A stretch of 64,000 nt of DNA. Origin: Lysinibacillus alkalisoli (lineage in GTDB: Bacteria; Bacillota; Bacilli; Bacillales_A; Planococcaceae). The stretch is taken from the NCBI RefSeq assembly GCF_014643595.1, contig NZ_BMJT01000001.1:62001-126000 (forward strand), read 5' to 3'. Of this stretch, positions 43,956 through 52,177 are shown one piece after another; position 1 is the stretch's first letter, and each line of letters opens with the position of its first letter. The notes beneath the pieces were generated by a model. The model was not told the origin of the DNA. It saw only the letters and a program-made list of their open reading frames with translations, and made no database searches. Made by a program: the position numbers and the translations under genes.

Positions 43956-44738
43956 ATGAAACGAATATTTTTAGCTTTAAGTATAGTCTTATTCACTATT
44001 TTTTTAGGTGCATGTACGATTGAGAGCGTTGATGAATACGAAAAAGCTTCTAAAGAAAGGATAATGGAAGAAAATAAAGAGAGTATAGTAAAAGAAGCCC
44101 CTGCTAAAGAAGCAGAGAGCGAACAAAAAAAAGACACAGAGCAAAGTCAACAGACGAGTGAAACACCACTAGCCAAAACAGAACAACAAGAAGATAGAAA
44201 AACAGGTGTAGCAAAAGAACAACAAAAAGAAAAAGAGGTACCTACAACACCAAAACCAAATACTCAACAACCTAATCAGCCAAACCCTAAACCACAGCCG
44301 CCGCAGCCAAAGAAAAAGACAGTAACGATTAGTATAGATGCTAAAACATTATTACAACATTGGGATATGTTAGAGCCTGCGTTACAAAGTGAAAAATATG
44401 TACCGAAGGATGGCATTATTCTACCAGAGACAACTTATGAGTTGGCACATGATAAAGTCACTGTTTGGGATATTTTATTACAGGCAACAAGAGAGCACAA
44501 AATACAAATGGAGCACCAAGATGCCAAGGCTTCTATTTATGATAGTGTGTATGTAGAAGGTATTAATCATCTTTACGAGTTTTCAGCAGGCGAATTGAGT
44601 GGGTGGATGTTTAGTGTAAATGGCAATTTCGCTAATTATGGTTCGAGTAAATATATTTTACAAGATGGCGATAAAATTCAATGGAGTTACACGGTTGATT
44701 TAGGTAAAGATTTGGGGCAGAAAGTGGATGGCTCATGA
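43956..44738 (+). CDS. DUF4430 lipoprotein
   Basis: 260 residues: signal peptide and lipobox LGAC (Cys near residue 20), a long low-complexity spacer of about 110 residues rich in E, K, Q and P (KPQPPQPKKK near its end), then a DUF4430 domain at about residues 125-250 with GGV-type AGELSGWMFSVNGN, YGSSKYILQDGDKIQWSYT. The spacer would let the domain reach through the cell wall. It overlaps ecfT by four bases (ATGA), tying it directly to the transporter; a likely role is to pass ligand to the S component. Confidence 0.88.
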   Translation: MKRIFLALSIVLFTIFLGACTIESVDEYEKASKERIMEENKESIVKEAPAKEAESEQKKDTEQSQQTSETPLAKTEQQEDRKTGVAKEQQKEKEVPTTPKPNTQQPNQPNPKPQPPQPKKKTVTISIDAKTLLQHWDMLEPALQSEKYVPKDGIILPETTYELAHDKVTVWDILLQATREHKIQMEHQDAKASIYDSVYVEGINHLYEFSAGELSGWMFSVNGNFANYGSSKYILQDGDKIQWSYTVDLGKDLGQKVDGS

Positions 44739-45616
44739 AGTCTTTTGAGACCTATCATCCTATTGTGTTATTTGTCTACTTTGTATCTGTTATAGGTATT
44801 ACGATGTTTTTTATGCATCCGATTTATGTGAGTTTAAGCTTTCTCGCAGCCGTTTTAATGAATAGTATTTTATTTGGTGCGCATTTTTGGAAACGTAGCT
44901 GGGTTTATGTACTGTTATTTCTTGGTATGGCAATAATCAATCCATTAATTAGTCATAATGGTGAGATGGTATTATTTTATGTCAATCATAATGCTGTGAC
45001 AGTTGAGGCGATTGCTTATGGTATGGCAATTGCCTTGATGTTACTCGCTGTATTGTTATGGTTTAAGGTATACAATGACACCATGACTTCAGATAAGTTT
45101 ATTTATTTGTTTGGTCGCATTGTGCCAGTATTTGCTTTAGTCATTTCTATTACATTGCGTCTCGTCCCATTATTTAAACGTCAAATTAAACAAATTACAC
45201 AGGCGCAAAAAACAATTGGTATGGATTATGCAGTAGGTAATATTTGGCATCGTATCAAAAGTATTGTTCATATTTTTTCAATCTTATTAACATGGGCATT
45301 GGAAAATACGATTGAGACAGCTGACGCTATGAAAGCAAGAGGCTATGGTTTGCCAAAGCGTACTACTTTTTCATTATTCCGCTTTGAATTGCGCGACACT
45401 ATTGTGCTTAGCCTTATTGGCATATTAACTATTGGCACTGTGGTAGGTAGCTTTATTGGCAACACAACGTTTTACTTTTATCCCACGTTTTCACCTATCG
45501 AGTTTAATTGGTATAACGTGTTATTCTATATTATTTACACTATGTTATTACTATTACCAGTTGTAATTGAATTGAAGGAGAGATGGCAATGGCGATCCTT
45601 GCAGTCGAAAATTTAA
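44735..45616 (+). CDS. ecfT: EcfT, transmembrane coupling subunit of an ECF transporter
   Basis: 293 residues with five to six membrane helices and the two EcfT coupling motifs in the cytoplasmic region: the A-R-G pattern in ADAMKARGYGLPKRT near residue 200, and the earlier motif RQIKQITQAQKTIGM. It links the ATPase pair to the substrate-specific S component. The next gene (fused ATPase) overlaps it by about 28 bp. Its S component is encoded immediately downstream, so this is a dedicated (group I) ECF system. Confidence 0.88.
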   Translation: MKSFETYHPIVLFVYFVSVIGITMFFMHPIYVSLSFLAAVLMNSILFGAHFWKRSWVYVLLFLGMAIINPLISHNGEMVLFYVNHNAVTVEAIAYGMAIALMLLAVLLWFKVYNDTMTSDKFIYLFGRIVPVFALVISITLRLVPLFKRQIKQITQAQKTIGMDYAVGNIWHRIKSIVHIFSILLTWALENTIETADAMKARGYGLPKRTTFSLFRFELRDTIVLSLIGILTIGTVVGSFIGNTTFYFYPTFSPIEFNWYNVLFYIIYTMLLLLPVVIELKERWQWRSLQSKI

Positions 45617-47220
45617 GTTTTACGTACCCTGATGAAGAGGAATGTGCTTTACAAGCCATTGATTTCTCGGTTGAAGCAGGTGAATTTATTACGATTATGG
45701 GGCAGTCAGGTTGCGGTAAGAGTACTTTATTACGCCACTTAAAGCGAGAGCTCGCTCCACATGGTACAAAGACAGGTAATATTACGTATCAACAAACAAA
45801 CCTGGCTGATTTAGAAGCAAGGACAGCAGCATCAGAGATTGGTTTTGTGATGCAAAATCCCGAAAACCAAATTATTACAGATAAAGTTTGGCATGAACTT
45901 GCATTTGGTTTAGAAAACTTAGGTGTAGACACATTAACCATTCGACGCCGTGTGGCAGAGATGGCAAGTTTTTTTGGTATTCAAAAGTGGTTTAGACAAG
46001 ATACAGCTACTTTGTCAGGTGGGCAAAAGCAATTAGTAAATTTAGCTGCTGTGATGGTAATGCAACCTAAAATCTTATTGTTAGATGAACCAACATCTCA
46101 ATTAGACCCCATAGCAGCTATGGAATTTATTACAACATTAAAAAAATTAAACCAAGAACTAGGCCTCACTGTTATTTTAATTGAACACCGCTTAGAAGAT
46201 GTGTTGCCATTAGCAGACCGTGTTATTGTGATGGACAAAGGGACGATACAGTTTGATGGTGAGCCGACAGCTTTATTACCAACGTTATCACAATTAAATT
46301 TGCTAGAGGCTTTACCTTCAAGTATGCGTATTTTTTATAATTTAAACGGCACAGGTCAGCCACCATTAACGGTTAAAGAAGGGCGAACGTGGTTAAGTAA
46401 ACAAGCTATCAATCAAACTATGTTACCCATACAAGAAGATATAAAAAGACAACCTGTTTTAGAGGTGAAAGGCGTTTATTTTCGCTATGATAAACATGCA
46501 GATGATGTGTTAAGAGGGTTAGACTTAACAATAGGTGAGGGAGAGTTATTTACCTTACTAGGAGGCAATGGTACAGGCAAGACGACCGCGTTAAAAGTGT
46601 TAGCAGGGCTAGAAAAAGCCTACCGTGGCGATGTAAAAGTGTTTGGTAAAAAGATAAATAAATACGGCCATAATGAATTGTACAGAGAAGTATTAGGGGT
46701 GCTACCTCAGGACCCAAAAGTATTATTTCTTGAAAAGACGGTGCGCTTAGATTTAGAAACGATGTGTACCTCGCTTCAATTGCCAACAGACAGATTGCAA
46801 GAAGTTGTATCATTGTTGGATATCGCTTATTTACTTGAGCGCCATCCCTATGATTTAAGTGGTGGTGAACAGCAAAAAGCAGCGTTAGCAAAGTTATTAT
46901 TATTACAGCCTAAAATCATTTTATTAGATGAGCCAACAAAAGGTTTAGATGTGAGAGCTAAACAACAGTTAGCACAAATTTTACGTAGTTTACAACAACA
47001 AGATGTTACATTAGTCATTGTAACGCATGATATTGAGTTTTCAGCGAAGTATAGTGACCGATGCGCTTTGTTTTTCGATGGTATTGTCGTTTCAGAAGGC
47101 ATGCCGCGTACCTTTTATAGCGGTAATAATTTTTATACAACTGCAGCACACCGTATTTCACGCAATCAACTCGTAAATGCGATTACGCCAGAAGATGTGG
47201 TGACGTTATGCAAGAGTTAA
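45589..47220 (+). CDS. EcfA-EcfA' fused double ATPase of an ECF transporter
   Basis: 543 residues with two complete ABC ATPase domains. First: GQSGCGKST, TLSGGQKQLVNLA, ILLLDEPTSQLD. Second: GGNGTGKTT, LSGGEQQKAALA, IILLDEPTKGLD. Both lack obvious defects. Start ATG 45589 is eight bases after GAAGGAG; an earlier ATG is too close. The fusion of both ATPases in one chain occurs in dedicated ECF loci, while the housekeeping EcfA1/EcfA2 are separate genes. The S-component start lies inside its 3' end (13-bp overlap). Confidence 0.92.
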   Translation: MAILAVENLSFTYPDEEECALQAIDFSVEAGEFITIMGQSGCGKSTLLRHLKRELAPHGTKTGNITYQQTNLADLEARTAASEIGFVMQNPENQIITDKVWHELAFGLENLGVDTLTIRRRVAEMASFFGIQKWFRQDTATLSGGQKQLVNLAAVMVMQPKILLLDEPTSQLDPIAAMEFITTLKKLNQELGLTVILIEHRLEDVLPLADRVIVMDKGTIQFDGEPTALLPTLSQLNLLEALPSSMRIFYNLNGTGQPPLTVKEGRTWLSKQAINQTMLPIQEDIKRQPVLEVKGVYFRYDKHADDVLRGLDLTIGEGELFTLLGGNGTGKTTALKVLAGLEKAYRGDVKVFGKKINKYGHNELYREVLGVLPQDPKVLFLEKTVRLDLETMCTSLQLPTDRLQEVVSLLDIAYLLERHPYDLSGGEQQKAALAKLLLLQPKIILLDEPTKGLDVRAKQQLAQILRSLQQQDVTLVIVTHDIEFSAKYSDRCALFFDGIVVSEGMPRTFYSGNNFYTTAAHRISRNQLVNAITPEDVVTLCKS

Positions 47221-47915
47221 AGACTAATCCGTTACGCAATATTGTAGCGAGTATTATTGTATTTGTTATCATACCGATTGTATTATATATCGGCATTGCT
47301 TTTTTAGGCGACCGTAAATTTTACTTTATTTCTGTAACAATAGCATTATTAGCCTGTGTTCCCTTTTTCATCTCGTTAGAACAAAAACGCACACAAACAC
47401 GTGAGATTTTGCTAATTGCAGTTATGTCGGCATTATCAGTAGCAGGTCGTTTATTATTTTATTTAGTAGCAGCGTTTAAACCAGTAGCAGCGATTACAAT
47501 TATATCGGGGATTTATTTAGGTGCAGAAGCTGGATTTTTAACAGGGGCATTGTCAGCGCTCGTTTCTAATATTTATTTTGGACAAGGTCCTTGGACGCCA
47601 TTTCAAATGTTTATGTGGGGTATTATCGGTTTCATTGCTGGTTTACTTGCAAAGACAGGCATCATGGAGAAAAAGACAGCATTGATTTTATATGGTGTTT
47701 TTGCAGGAATATTATTTTCCTTTGGTATGGATGTTTGGGGAGTTATGTCATTAACGGGTATTTTCACTTGGGAAGCCTATACAGCCGCGTTAGTCACAGC
47801 AATCCCATTCACGATTACTTATGCCGTATCTAACGTTATTTTCCTGTTATTATTAGCTAAACCAATAGGAGAGAAGTTGGAACGTATTAAAAAGAAGTAC
47901 GGGCTCATGGAGTAA
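47208..47915 (+). CDS. ECF transporter S component, probable corrinoid/cobalamin family
   Basis: 235 residues with six to seven membrane helices. The conserved A-x3-A-like helix SALSVAGRLLFYLVAAFKP and the segments ISGIYLGAEAGFLTGALSALVSNIYFGQGPWTPFQMF match the S-component family that I associate with cobalamin-linked (CbrT-like) ECF loci; this assignment is from memory of the family and is not certain. It binds the substrate in the membrane. The substrate proposal rests on the DUF4430 and alpha/alpha-barrel partners and is not proven. Last gene of the operon, followed by a strong terminator. Confidence 0.78.
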   Translation: MQELKTNPLRNIVASIIVFVIIPIVLYIGIAFLGDRKFYFISVTIALLACVPFFISLEQKRTQTREILLIAVMSALSVAGRLLFYLVAAFKPVAAITIISGIYLGAEAGFLTGALSALVSNIYFGQGPWTPFQMFMWGIIGFIAGLLAKTGIMEKKTALILYGVFAGILFSFGMDVWGVMSLTGIFTWEAYTAALVTAIPFTITYAVSNVIFLLLLAKPIGEKLERIKKKYGLME

Positions 47916-47927
47916 ATGGATGACCTG

Positions 47928-47964
47928 AAGACCACTGAAGCAAAATCGCACAGTGGTCTTTTTG
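47928..47964 (+). terminator. terminator of the ECF operon
   Basis: AAGACCACTG / CAGTGGTCTT stem followed by T's, 12 bp after the stop. Confidence 0.9.
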
Positions 47965-47981
47965 TATGGTAATGTGACTCA

Positions 47982-47999
47982 TTTTACAGAACTGTAAAA
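47982..47999. promoter_or_regulatory. operator-like palindrome before the CBS-protein gene
   Basis: TTTTACAG-AA-CTGTAAAA is a perfect 8-bp-arm palindrome 43 bp before the predicted promoter; regulator unknown. Confidence 0.4.
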
Positions 48000-48041
48000 G
48001 AAATAAAGAGATGAGCGTTTGTTTTAATAAAAAGTTAATCA

Positions 48042-48070
48042 TTGTCTGAAAATAAATGTGGTAGTATAGT
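48042..48070 (+). promoter_or_regulatory. promoter of the CBS-domain gene
   Basis: TTGTCT and TATAGT with a 17-bp spacer, 31 bp before the ATG. Confidence 0.6.
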
Positions 48071-48101
48071 CTTAGGTCTAAAATGATAGGAGTTGAAATA
48101 A

Positions 48102-48806
48102 ATGTTTGTCAAAAACTCAGACCGTTTTCTCTTTGCCTTTAATCGCATTGACCATCGCTTAAAAGAAATCGCAGGCGCTAAAAGTTTTTTACCTTTTTAT
48201 CGTTTAGTTGACCAATCCAAAAAGAAAGATGCTATCGTACGTAAATATGAAGATGATTTACGAGCATTTGCTGATTTACGTAACGCTATTGTACATCACC
48301 GAACGGCTTTAGATTATGTGATTGCAGAACCACATGATGAAATCGTTGATCGTATTGAACAACTTGACATCACGTTATCACGACCTACGCATGTTGGCAA
48401 AATGTTTCGAAAGCGAGTGCGTGTTTTTCAGATTCAAGATTCCTTACATAAAGTTTTAAAAACAATACATAATAGACAATATACGCAGTTTCCGATTTAT
48501 GAGGGTAAGCAGTTTCGAGGGTTATTAACAACAGTGGGCATTACCAACTGGTTTGCTAATCGCATTAACCATGGTAAACTCTCACATAAAATGCCCACGA
48601 TAGGTGATATTTTGGAGTTTGAGAAGCGACGTGTAAACTATAAATTTATTAGTCGTTACATGACAGTGTATGAAGCGGAAGAATTATTTAAACAAGGTGT
48701 AGAGAGTGGCAAACGTTTTGAGGCACTACTCATTACAGAACATGGTAAGAAAGAGCAAAAATTAATCGGCATGATCACACCGTTAGATATTATGAAAATT
48801 GAGTAA
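48102..48806 (+). CDS. CBS-domain protein with an N-terminal HEPN-like helical domain
   Basis: 234 residues. The first 75 residues are helical and contain LRNAIVHHR with R60-x4-H65, the R-x4-6-H motif of HEPN domains. The rest resembles a CBS pair: VFQIQDSLHKVLKTIHNRQYTQFPIYEGKQFRGLLTTVGITNW, summarised as residues 108-150, then a second repeat near 185-234 ending LIGMITPLDIMKIE. CBS domains bind adenine nucleotides. A HEPN-CBS combination would suggest a nucleotide-gated RNase or RNA-binding protein, but activity is not shown. Monocistronic with its own promoter and terminator. Confidence 0.7.
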   Translation: MFVKNSDRFLFAFNRIDHRLKEIAGAKSFLPFYRLVDQSKKKDAIVRKYEDDLRAFADLRNAIVHHRTALDYVIAEPHDEIVDRIEQLDITLSRPTHVGKMFRKRVRVFQIQDSLHKVLKTIHNRQYTQFPIYEGKQFRGLLTTVGITNWFANRINHGKLSHKMPTIGDILEFEKRRVNYKFISRYMTVYEAEELFKQGVESGKRFEALLITEHGKKEQKLIGMITPLDIMKIE

Positions 48807-48830
48807 TGTGTCTCTTCTTTTTAAAATAAG

Positions 48831-48870
48831 AAGCAGTGAAGTGGAAGTAAGTTCCTTCACTGCTTTTTTG
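48831..48870. terminator. bidirectional terminator
   Basis: AAGCAGTGAAG / CTTCACTGCTT stem and T-run between the CBS gene and the convergent serine hydrolase. Confidence 0.88.
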
Positions 48871-48871
48871 T

Positions 48872-50200
48872 TTATTGTGTAGGGCTTATTTTAGTAGCCG
48901 TATTTACTGCATCACTTTGTGTGATTGTTAGCATATTATTGACAAAAGTTATAGTTACACCAATACCTCGAACAAAGAAGGTGTCTAATGAACGGGCATG
49001 TAATTGTAAAGGCATTGTAGCAGGTAAGGAAATTGTTAAATGCGTTTCGTCATCTATGAAGACATCAATAGCATGTTCAGGGTGCTCATCCACTTGATAA
49101 GTGCCTGTGTAGAGTTGAAGTTGCGAAACAGGTAGTAAAATAGCTTTTTCTAGCTTGGGTTTTTGTGGTGGATTAAAGGACTGCGTGCAGTAGGCGTGTT
49201 CAATAGCTTCGCCAAGTGCTAAATCATAGTCTAGGTTTTGTTCTTTATTGCGTAAATAAACGAAGATAAGTTGATGTTGTGGATAAATTTTAAAGGTTGT
49301 ATTTACACCTGGCCACCCCCCGTTATGCCAAATACACTGACCTAAAACCTCATCTTCAGAAATAATAAAACCATAACCATAACCCATCCCATTTTGTCGA
49401 GATTGTTCACTAGGTGTTAGAGCTTTACGTAATAAATCTTTATCCCATAAAGTATTATGTAAAATGGCGAGACCTAATTTGTGTAAGTCAGTCGTGGATG
49501 CATAAATATTCCCATCTCCGTGTAAAAAGTTCATACACATAAGAGGTTGTGTTTCTTTAAATTGTTCAGGGGAGATGTGTGCGCCTTGGTATATGTCATA
49601 AATATAAGGTTGTGCAATATCGCCTCTCTCTTTTAATATATGCGGAGAACCTACAATGGTATTGTGCATTTGCAAAGGTTGAAAGATAAATTGTTGCAAA
49701 AAATCTTCAAAAGACATATTACTTACATGCTCAATAATGAGAGCGAGTAACACATAACCTGTATTACTATATGCCATATTTTCATTACTTTGGAATAGTC
49801 GATCTGGTTGATGTGTGATCAATAGTGTGTATATGTCTTGGTTTGTAACATATTCTTTAGTATTATGCGTAGCAACAAGAGCCATATAATCAGGTAAGCC
49901 AGCAGTATGTTGTAATAAATTCTCAATGGTAATGTTGGAATACGGGAAATCAGGGAAGATATTTTGAATATTAGTTTGTAAAGAGACGTTGTAGTTTTGT
50001 ATTAATAAAAGTGTAGCCAAGGCAGTGATTGGTTTTGAGACAGAAGCTAAGTTAAAAAGCGTAGTGTTGTGTAGAGGCTTTTTTGTAGTTATATTACTCT
50101 CGCCATAGGCTTGTTGTAATAGTATTTTATGGTCTTGTGCTAGTAGTACATTCCCGTTAAAACGATGAGGTAAGTCTTGTTCAATTTTGCTCCAAATCAT
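48872..50200 (-). CDS. serine hydrolase, beta-lactamase/EstB family
   Basis: 442 residues of the class-C beta-lactamase fold (penicillin-binding-protein-like esterase family). The catalytic SxxK is SVSK in FNLASVSKPITAL near residue 55, the tyrosine motif is YSNTGY near residue 145, and the third motif is HNGGWPGVNT near residue 285. A C-terminal lipocalin-like domain (residues 350-442) follows. No signal peptide, so probably cytoplasmic. Co-transcribed with the MarR gene, whose stop it overlaps by 20 bp. Substrate unknown. Confidence 0.86.
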   Translation of the reverse strand: MIWSKIEQDLPHRFNGNVLLAQDHKILLQQAYGESNITTKKPLHNTTLFNLASVSKPITALATLLLIQNYNVSLQTNIQNIFPDFPYSNITIENLLQHTAGLPDYMALVATHNTKEYVTNQDIYTLLITHQPDRLFQSNENMAYSNTGYVLLALIIEHVSNMSFEDFLQQFIFQPLQMHNTIVGSPHILKERGDIAQPYIYDIYQGAHISPEQFKETQPLMCMNFLHGDGNIYASTTDLHKLGLAILHNTLWDKDLLRKALTPSEQSRQNGMGYGYGFIISEDEVLGQCIWHNGGWPGVNTTFKIYPQHQLIFVYLRNKEQNLDYDLALGEAIEHAYCTQSFNPPQKPKLEKAILLPVSQLQLYTGTYQVDEHPEHAIDVFIDDETHLTISLPATMPLQLHARSLDTFFVRGIGVTITFVNNMLTITQSDAVNTATKISPTQ

Positions 50201-50642
50201 GTAAATTCGTCTCCTCTACAATTTGATGTAATTGTGTAAGTATCTCGTTCAACTTTTCTAAATCTTCTATTGGCATTTTACTATAGATTTTATTAATAAT
50301 GAGGGTGTTGATTTCTTGTTCCCGAGCAAAGTAACGCTCCCCAGCAAGGTCGAGTAGCACCATGATTTCGCGTCTATTTTTAGGGTTAATTTGACGCTGC
50401 ACATACCGCTCTTTTTCCAAACGTCCAATAATTTGACTAACTGCACTTGCAGAAGTTTCCATAAAATCGGCGAGTTCGCCCATCGTACAAGCCTTATGTT
50501 TATGGATATAGTCTAATACCATTGTTTGTTTCAAAGGTAAATCATCAACAAATAGTTGTTGTTGCGCTTTTGTGAGTTGCGCATTCATATCATAATGAAG
50601 AAATGAAATGTGTTGAACAAGTTGTTGAAGTTTAGGATTCAT
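50181..50642 (-). CDS. MarR-family transcriptional regulator
   Basis: 153 residues with the MarR winged helix: CTMGELADFMETSASAVSQIIGRLEKERYVQRQ, summarised at residues 52-85, and the wing NPKNRREIMVLLDLAGE. The ATG at 50642 follows AAGGTGG; the frame is open 13 codons upstream. It likely controls its own promoter and the serine hydrolase behind it, and possibly the divergent 3-hydroxyacyl-CoA dehydrogenase gene 200 bp away. Confidence 0.9.
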   Translation of the reverse strand: MNPKLQQLVQHISFLHYDMNAQLTKAQQQLFVDDLPLKQTMVLDYIHKHKACTMGELADFMETSASAVSQIIGRLEKERYVQRQINPKNRREIMVLLDLAGERYFAREQEINTLIINKIYSKMPIEDLEKLNEILTQLHQIVEETNLHDLEQN

Positions 50643-50672
50643 TTTAACCACCTTAATATTTAATTCATATAA

Positions 50673-50701
50673 AGTATGCATTTGTATTACATAAAAGTCA
50701 A
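50673..50701 (-). promoter_or_regulatory. promoter of the MarR-serine hydrolase operon
   Basis: TTGACT and CATACT on the minus strand with a 17-bp spacer. Confidence 0.6.
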
Positions 50702-50751
50702 GTGTAGTATAAGATGACTGAATGAATTTATTTTTTTGGAATAATTTTAGG

Positions 50752-50760
50752 TGTTATAAT
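50752..50760 (+). promoter_or_regulatory. extended -10 promoter of the hydroxyacyl-CoA dehydrogenase gene
   Basis: TGT-TATAAT is a perfect extended -10 element, 84 bp before the ATG; a weak T-rich -35 lies upstream. Confidence 0.55.
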
Positions 50761-50843
50761 GTGCAGAAAAAAGTGTGATATATTATATTATTAATTAGAA
50801 ATACAAATTGTACATTATAGTAAGATAAGGAGAGTATATTGAT

Positions 50844-51737
50844 ATGAAAAAAATAACAGTAGCAGGTAGTGGTGTTTTAGGAAGTCAAATTGCTTATCAA
50901 ACAGCTTTTCATGGTTATGATGTAACAGTATATGATATTAATGACGCTGCTTTAGAGGCGGCAAAGGAGCGCATTCAAGGTTTGAAACCGCACTATAAAG
51001 CAGATTTACAAGCAACAGATGAGCAAGTGAATACCGCTTATGAACGTATTCAATTTAATAGCCATTTGAAAGAAGCTGTGGCAGACGCTGACTTAGTCAT
51101 TGAGGCGATTCCAGAAGTCGTGAAAATTAAAACGGAATTTTACACAAACTTAGGACAAGTAGCGCCAGCACACACCATTTTTGCAACAAATTCTTCCACA
51201 TTGTTGCCAAGTCAATTTGCAGAAGCAACAGGTCGTCCTGAGCAGTTTTTAGCGTTACATTTTGCCAATACAATTTGGAAGAATAACACAGCAGAAGTAA
51301 TGAAACATCCACATACCGATGCTAACGTGTTTGATGAAGTCATTGCCTTTGCTAAATCGATTGGCATGGTTGCACTACCTTTACATAAGGAACAACCAGG
51401 CTATATTTTAAACTCATTGTTAGTACCATTCCTAGATGCAGCAGAAATGCTGTTAGTGAAGGAAGTATCTGACCCAGAAACAATAGACAAAACATGGATG
51501 ATTGGTACAGGTGCACCACTAGGACCATTTGCTATTTTAGATATTGTTGGCATTAATACAGCTTATAACATTGTACAAGCTAAAGCAGAGGCAACAGGTG
51601 ATGAAACATTGTTGAAATTAGCTAATATGTTAAAAACAGATTATATTGATCAAGGAAAATTAGGGCGTGCAACAGGTCAAGGCTTCTATACGTATCCTAA
51701 CCCTAATTTTGCTAAACCAGATTTTTTAAAAGCATAA
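50844..51737 (+). CDS. 3-hydroxyacyl-CoA dehydrogenase
   Basis: 297 residues. The N-terminal NAD-binding part has VAGSGVLGSQIAYQTAFHG and VYDINDAALEAA, the catalytic region has FATNSSTLLPSQFAEATGRPEQFLALHFANTIWKN (described; the His of the HF pair is near residue 140), and the C-terminal domain holds PGYILNSLLVPFLDAAEMLL and GRATGQGFYTYPNP. It oxidises 3-hydroxyacyl-CoA, as in butyrate/fatty acid metabolism. The single domain is the Hbd type rather than multifunctional FadB. Monocistronic. Confidence 0.9.
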   Translation: MKKITVAGSGVLGSQIAYQTAFHGYDVTVYDINDAALEAAKERIQGLKPHYKADLQATDEQVNTAYERIQFNSHLKEAVADADLVIEAIPEVVKIKTEFYTNLGQVAPAHTIFATNSSTLLPSQFAEATGRPEQFLALHFANTIWKNNTAEVMKHPHTDANVFDEVIAFAKSIGMVALPLHKEQPGYILNSLLVPFLDAAEMLLVKEVSDPETIDKTWMIGTGAPLGPFAILDIVGINTAYNIVQAKAEATGDETLLKLANMLKTDYIDQGKLGRATGQGFYTYPNPNFAKPDFLKA

Positions 51738-51741
51738 ATGT

Positions 51742-51775
51742 AAAAGAGAAGCGCTAATTTAGCGCTTCTCTTTTT
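51742..51775. terminator. bidirectional terminator
   Basis: AAAAGAGAAGCGCT / AGCGCTTCTCTTTTT stem-loop between convergent genes. Confidence 0.9.
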
Positions 51776-52088
51776 GATGTGTCATATGTTTTTTATAACT
51801 TAAACCGTTTGGTGTTGCGATGTTGATACTTGCAATAATAAGTGCAAATACAAAAGCATACAGTGCGAAAGGGCTTTGTTTAATGTTGTATTGTTCAATG
51901 ATAACATCATTTATAATGAGTAAAACAGTAGCAATTACCACACAGCTTAAGGATACAAAAATGACCGCTATAGGATTAAGCCATTGTTTACGTTGGGTTA
52001 AAATCAATAGAAGTACAGCAATGATTAACAAGAGTATAGTGAAATAGACAGGCTGTAACAAAGAAAACATCGGAAATAAATTTTCCAT
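51759..52088 (-). CDS. small membrane protein of unknown function
   Basis: 109 residues with three hydrophobic helices (residues 15-31, 38-60, 73-90) and a basic C-terminal tail (YKKHMTHQKEKR). AGGAGGG precedes the ATG. Its 3' end runs into the shared terminator. No family recognised; it is a likely independent small gene between the dehydrogenase and the USP-like gene. Confidence 0.6.
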   Translation of the reverse strand: MENLFPMFSLLQPVYFTILLLIIAVLLLILTQRKQWLNPIAVIFVSLSCVVIATVLLIINDVIIEQYNIKQSPFALYAFVFALIIASINIATPNGLSYKKHMTHQKEKR

Positions 52089-52146
52089 ATATTATCCCTC
52101 CTAAGTACTAAAACGTTATCGCTTGTGATAAGTTGCAAATAAAAAA

Positions 52147-52169
52147 GAGGCAGGTTTTGTCCCAGCCTC
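52147..52169 (-). terminator. terminator of the USP-like gene
   Basis: GAGGC-A-GG / CC-CA-GCCTC stem, followed on the minus strand by a T-run. Confidence 0.8.
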
Positions 52170-52177
52170 ACTATCTT

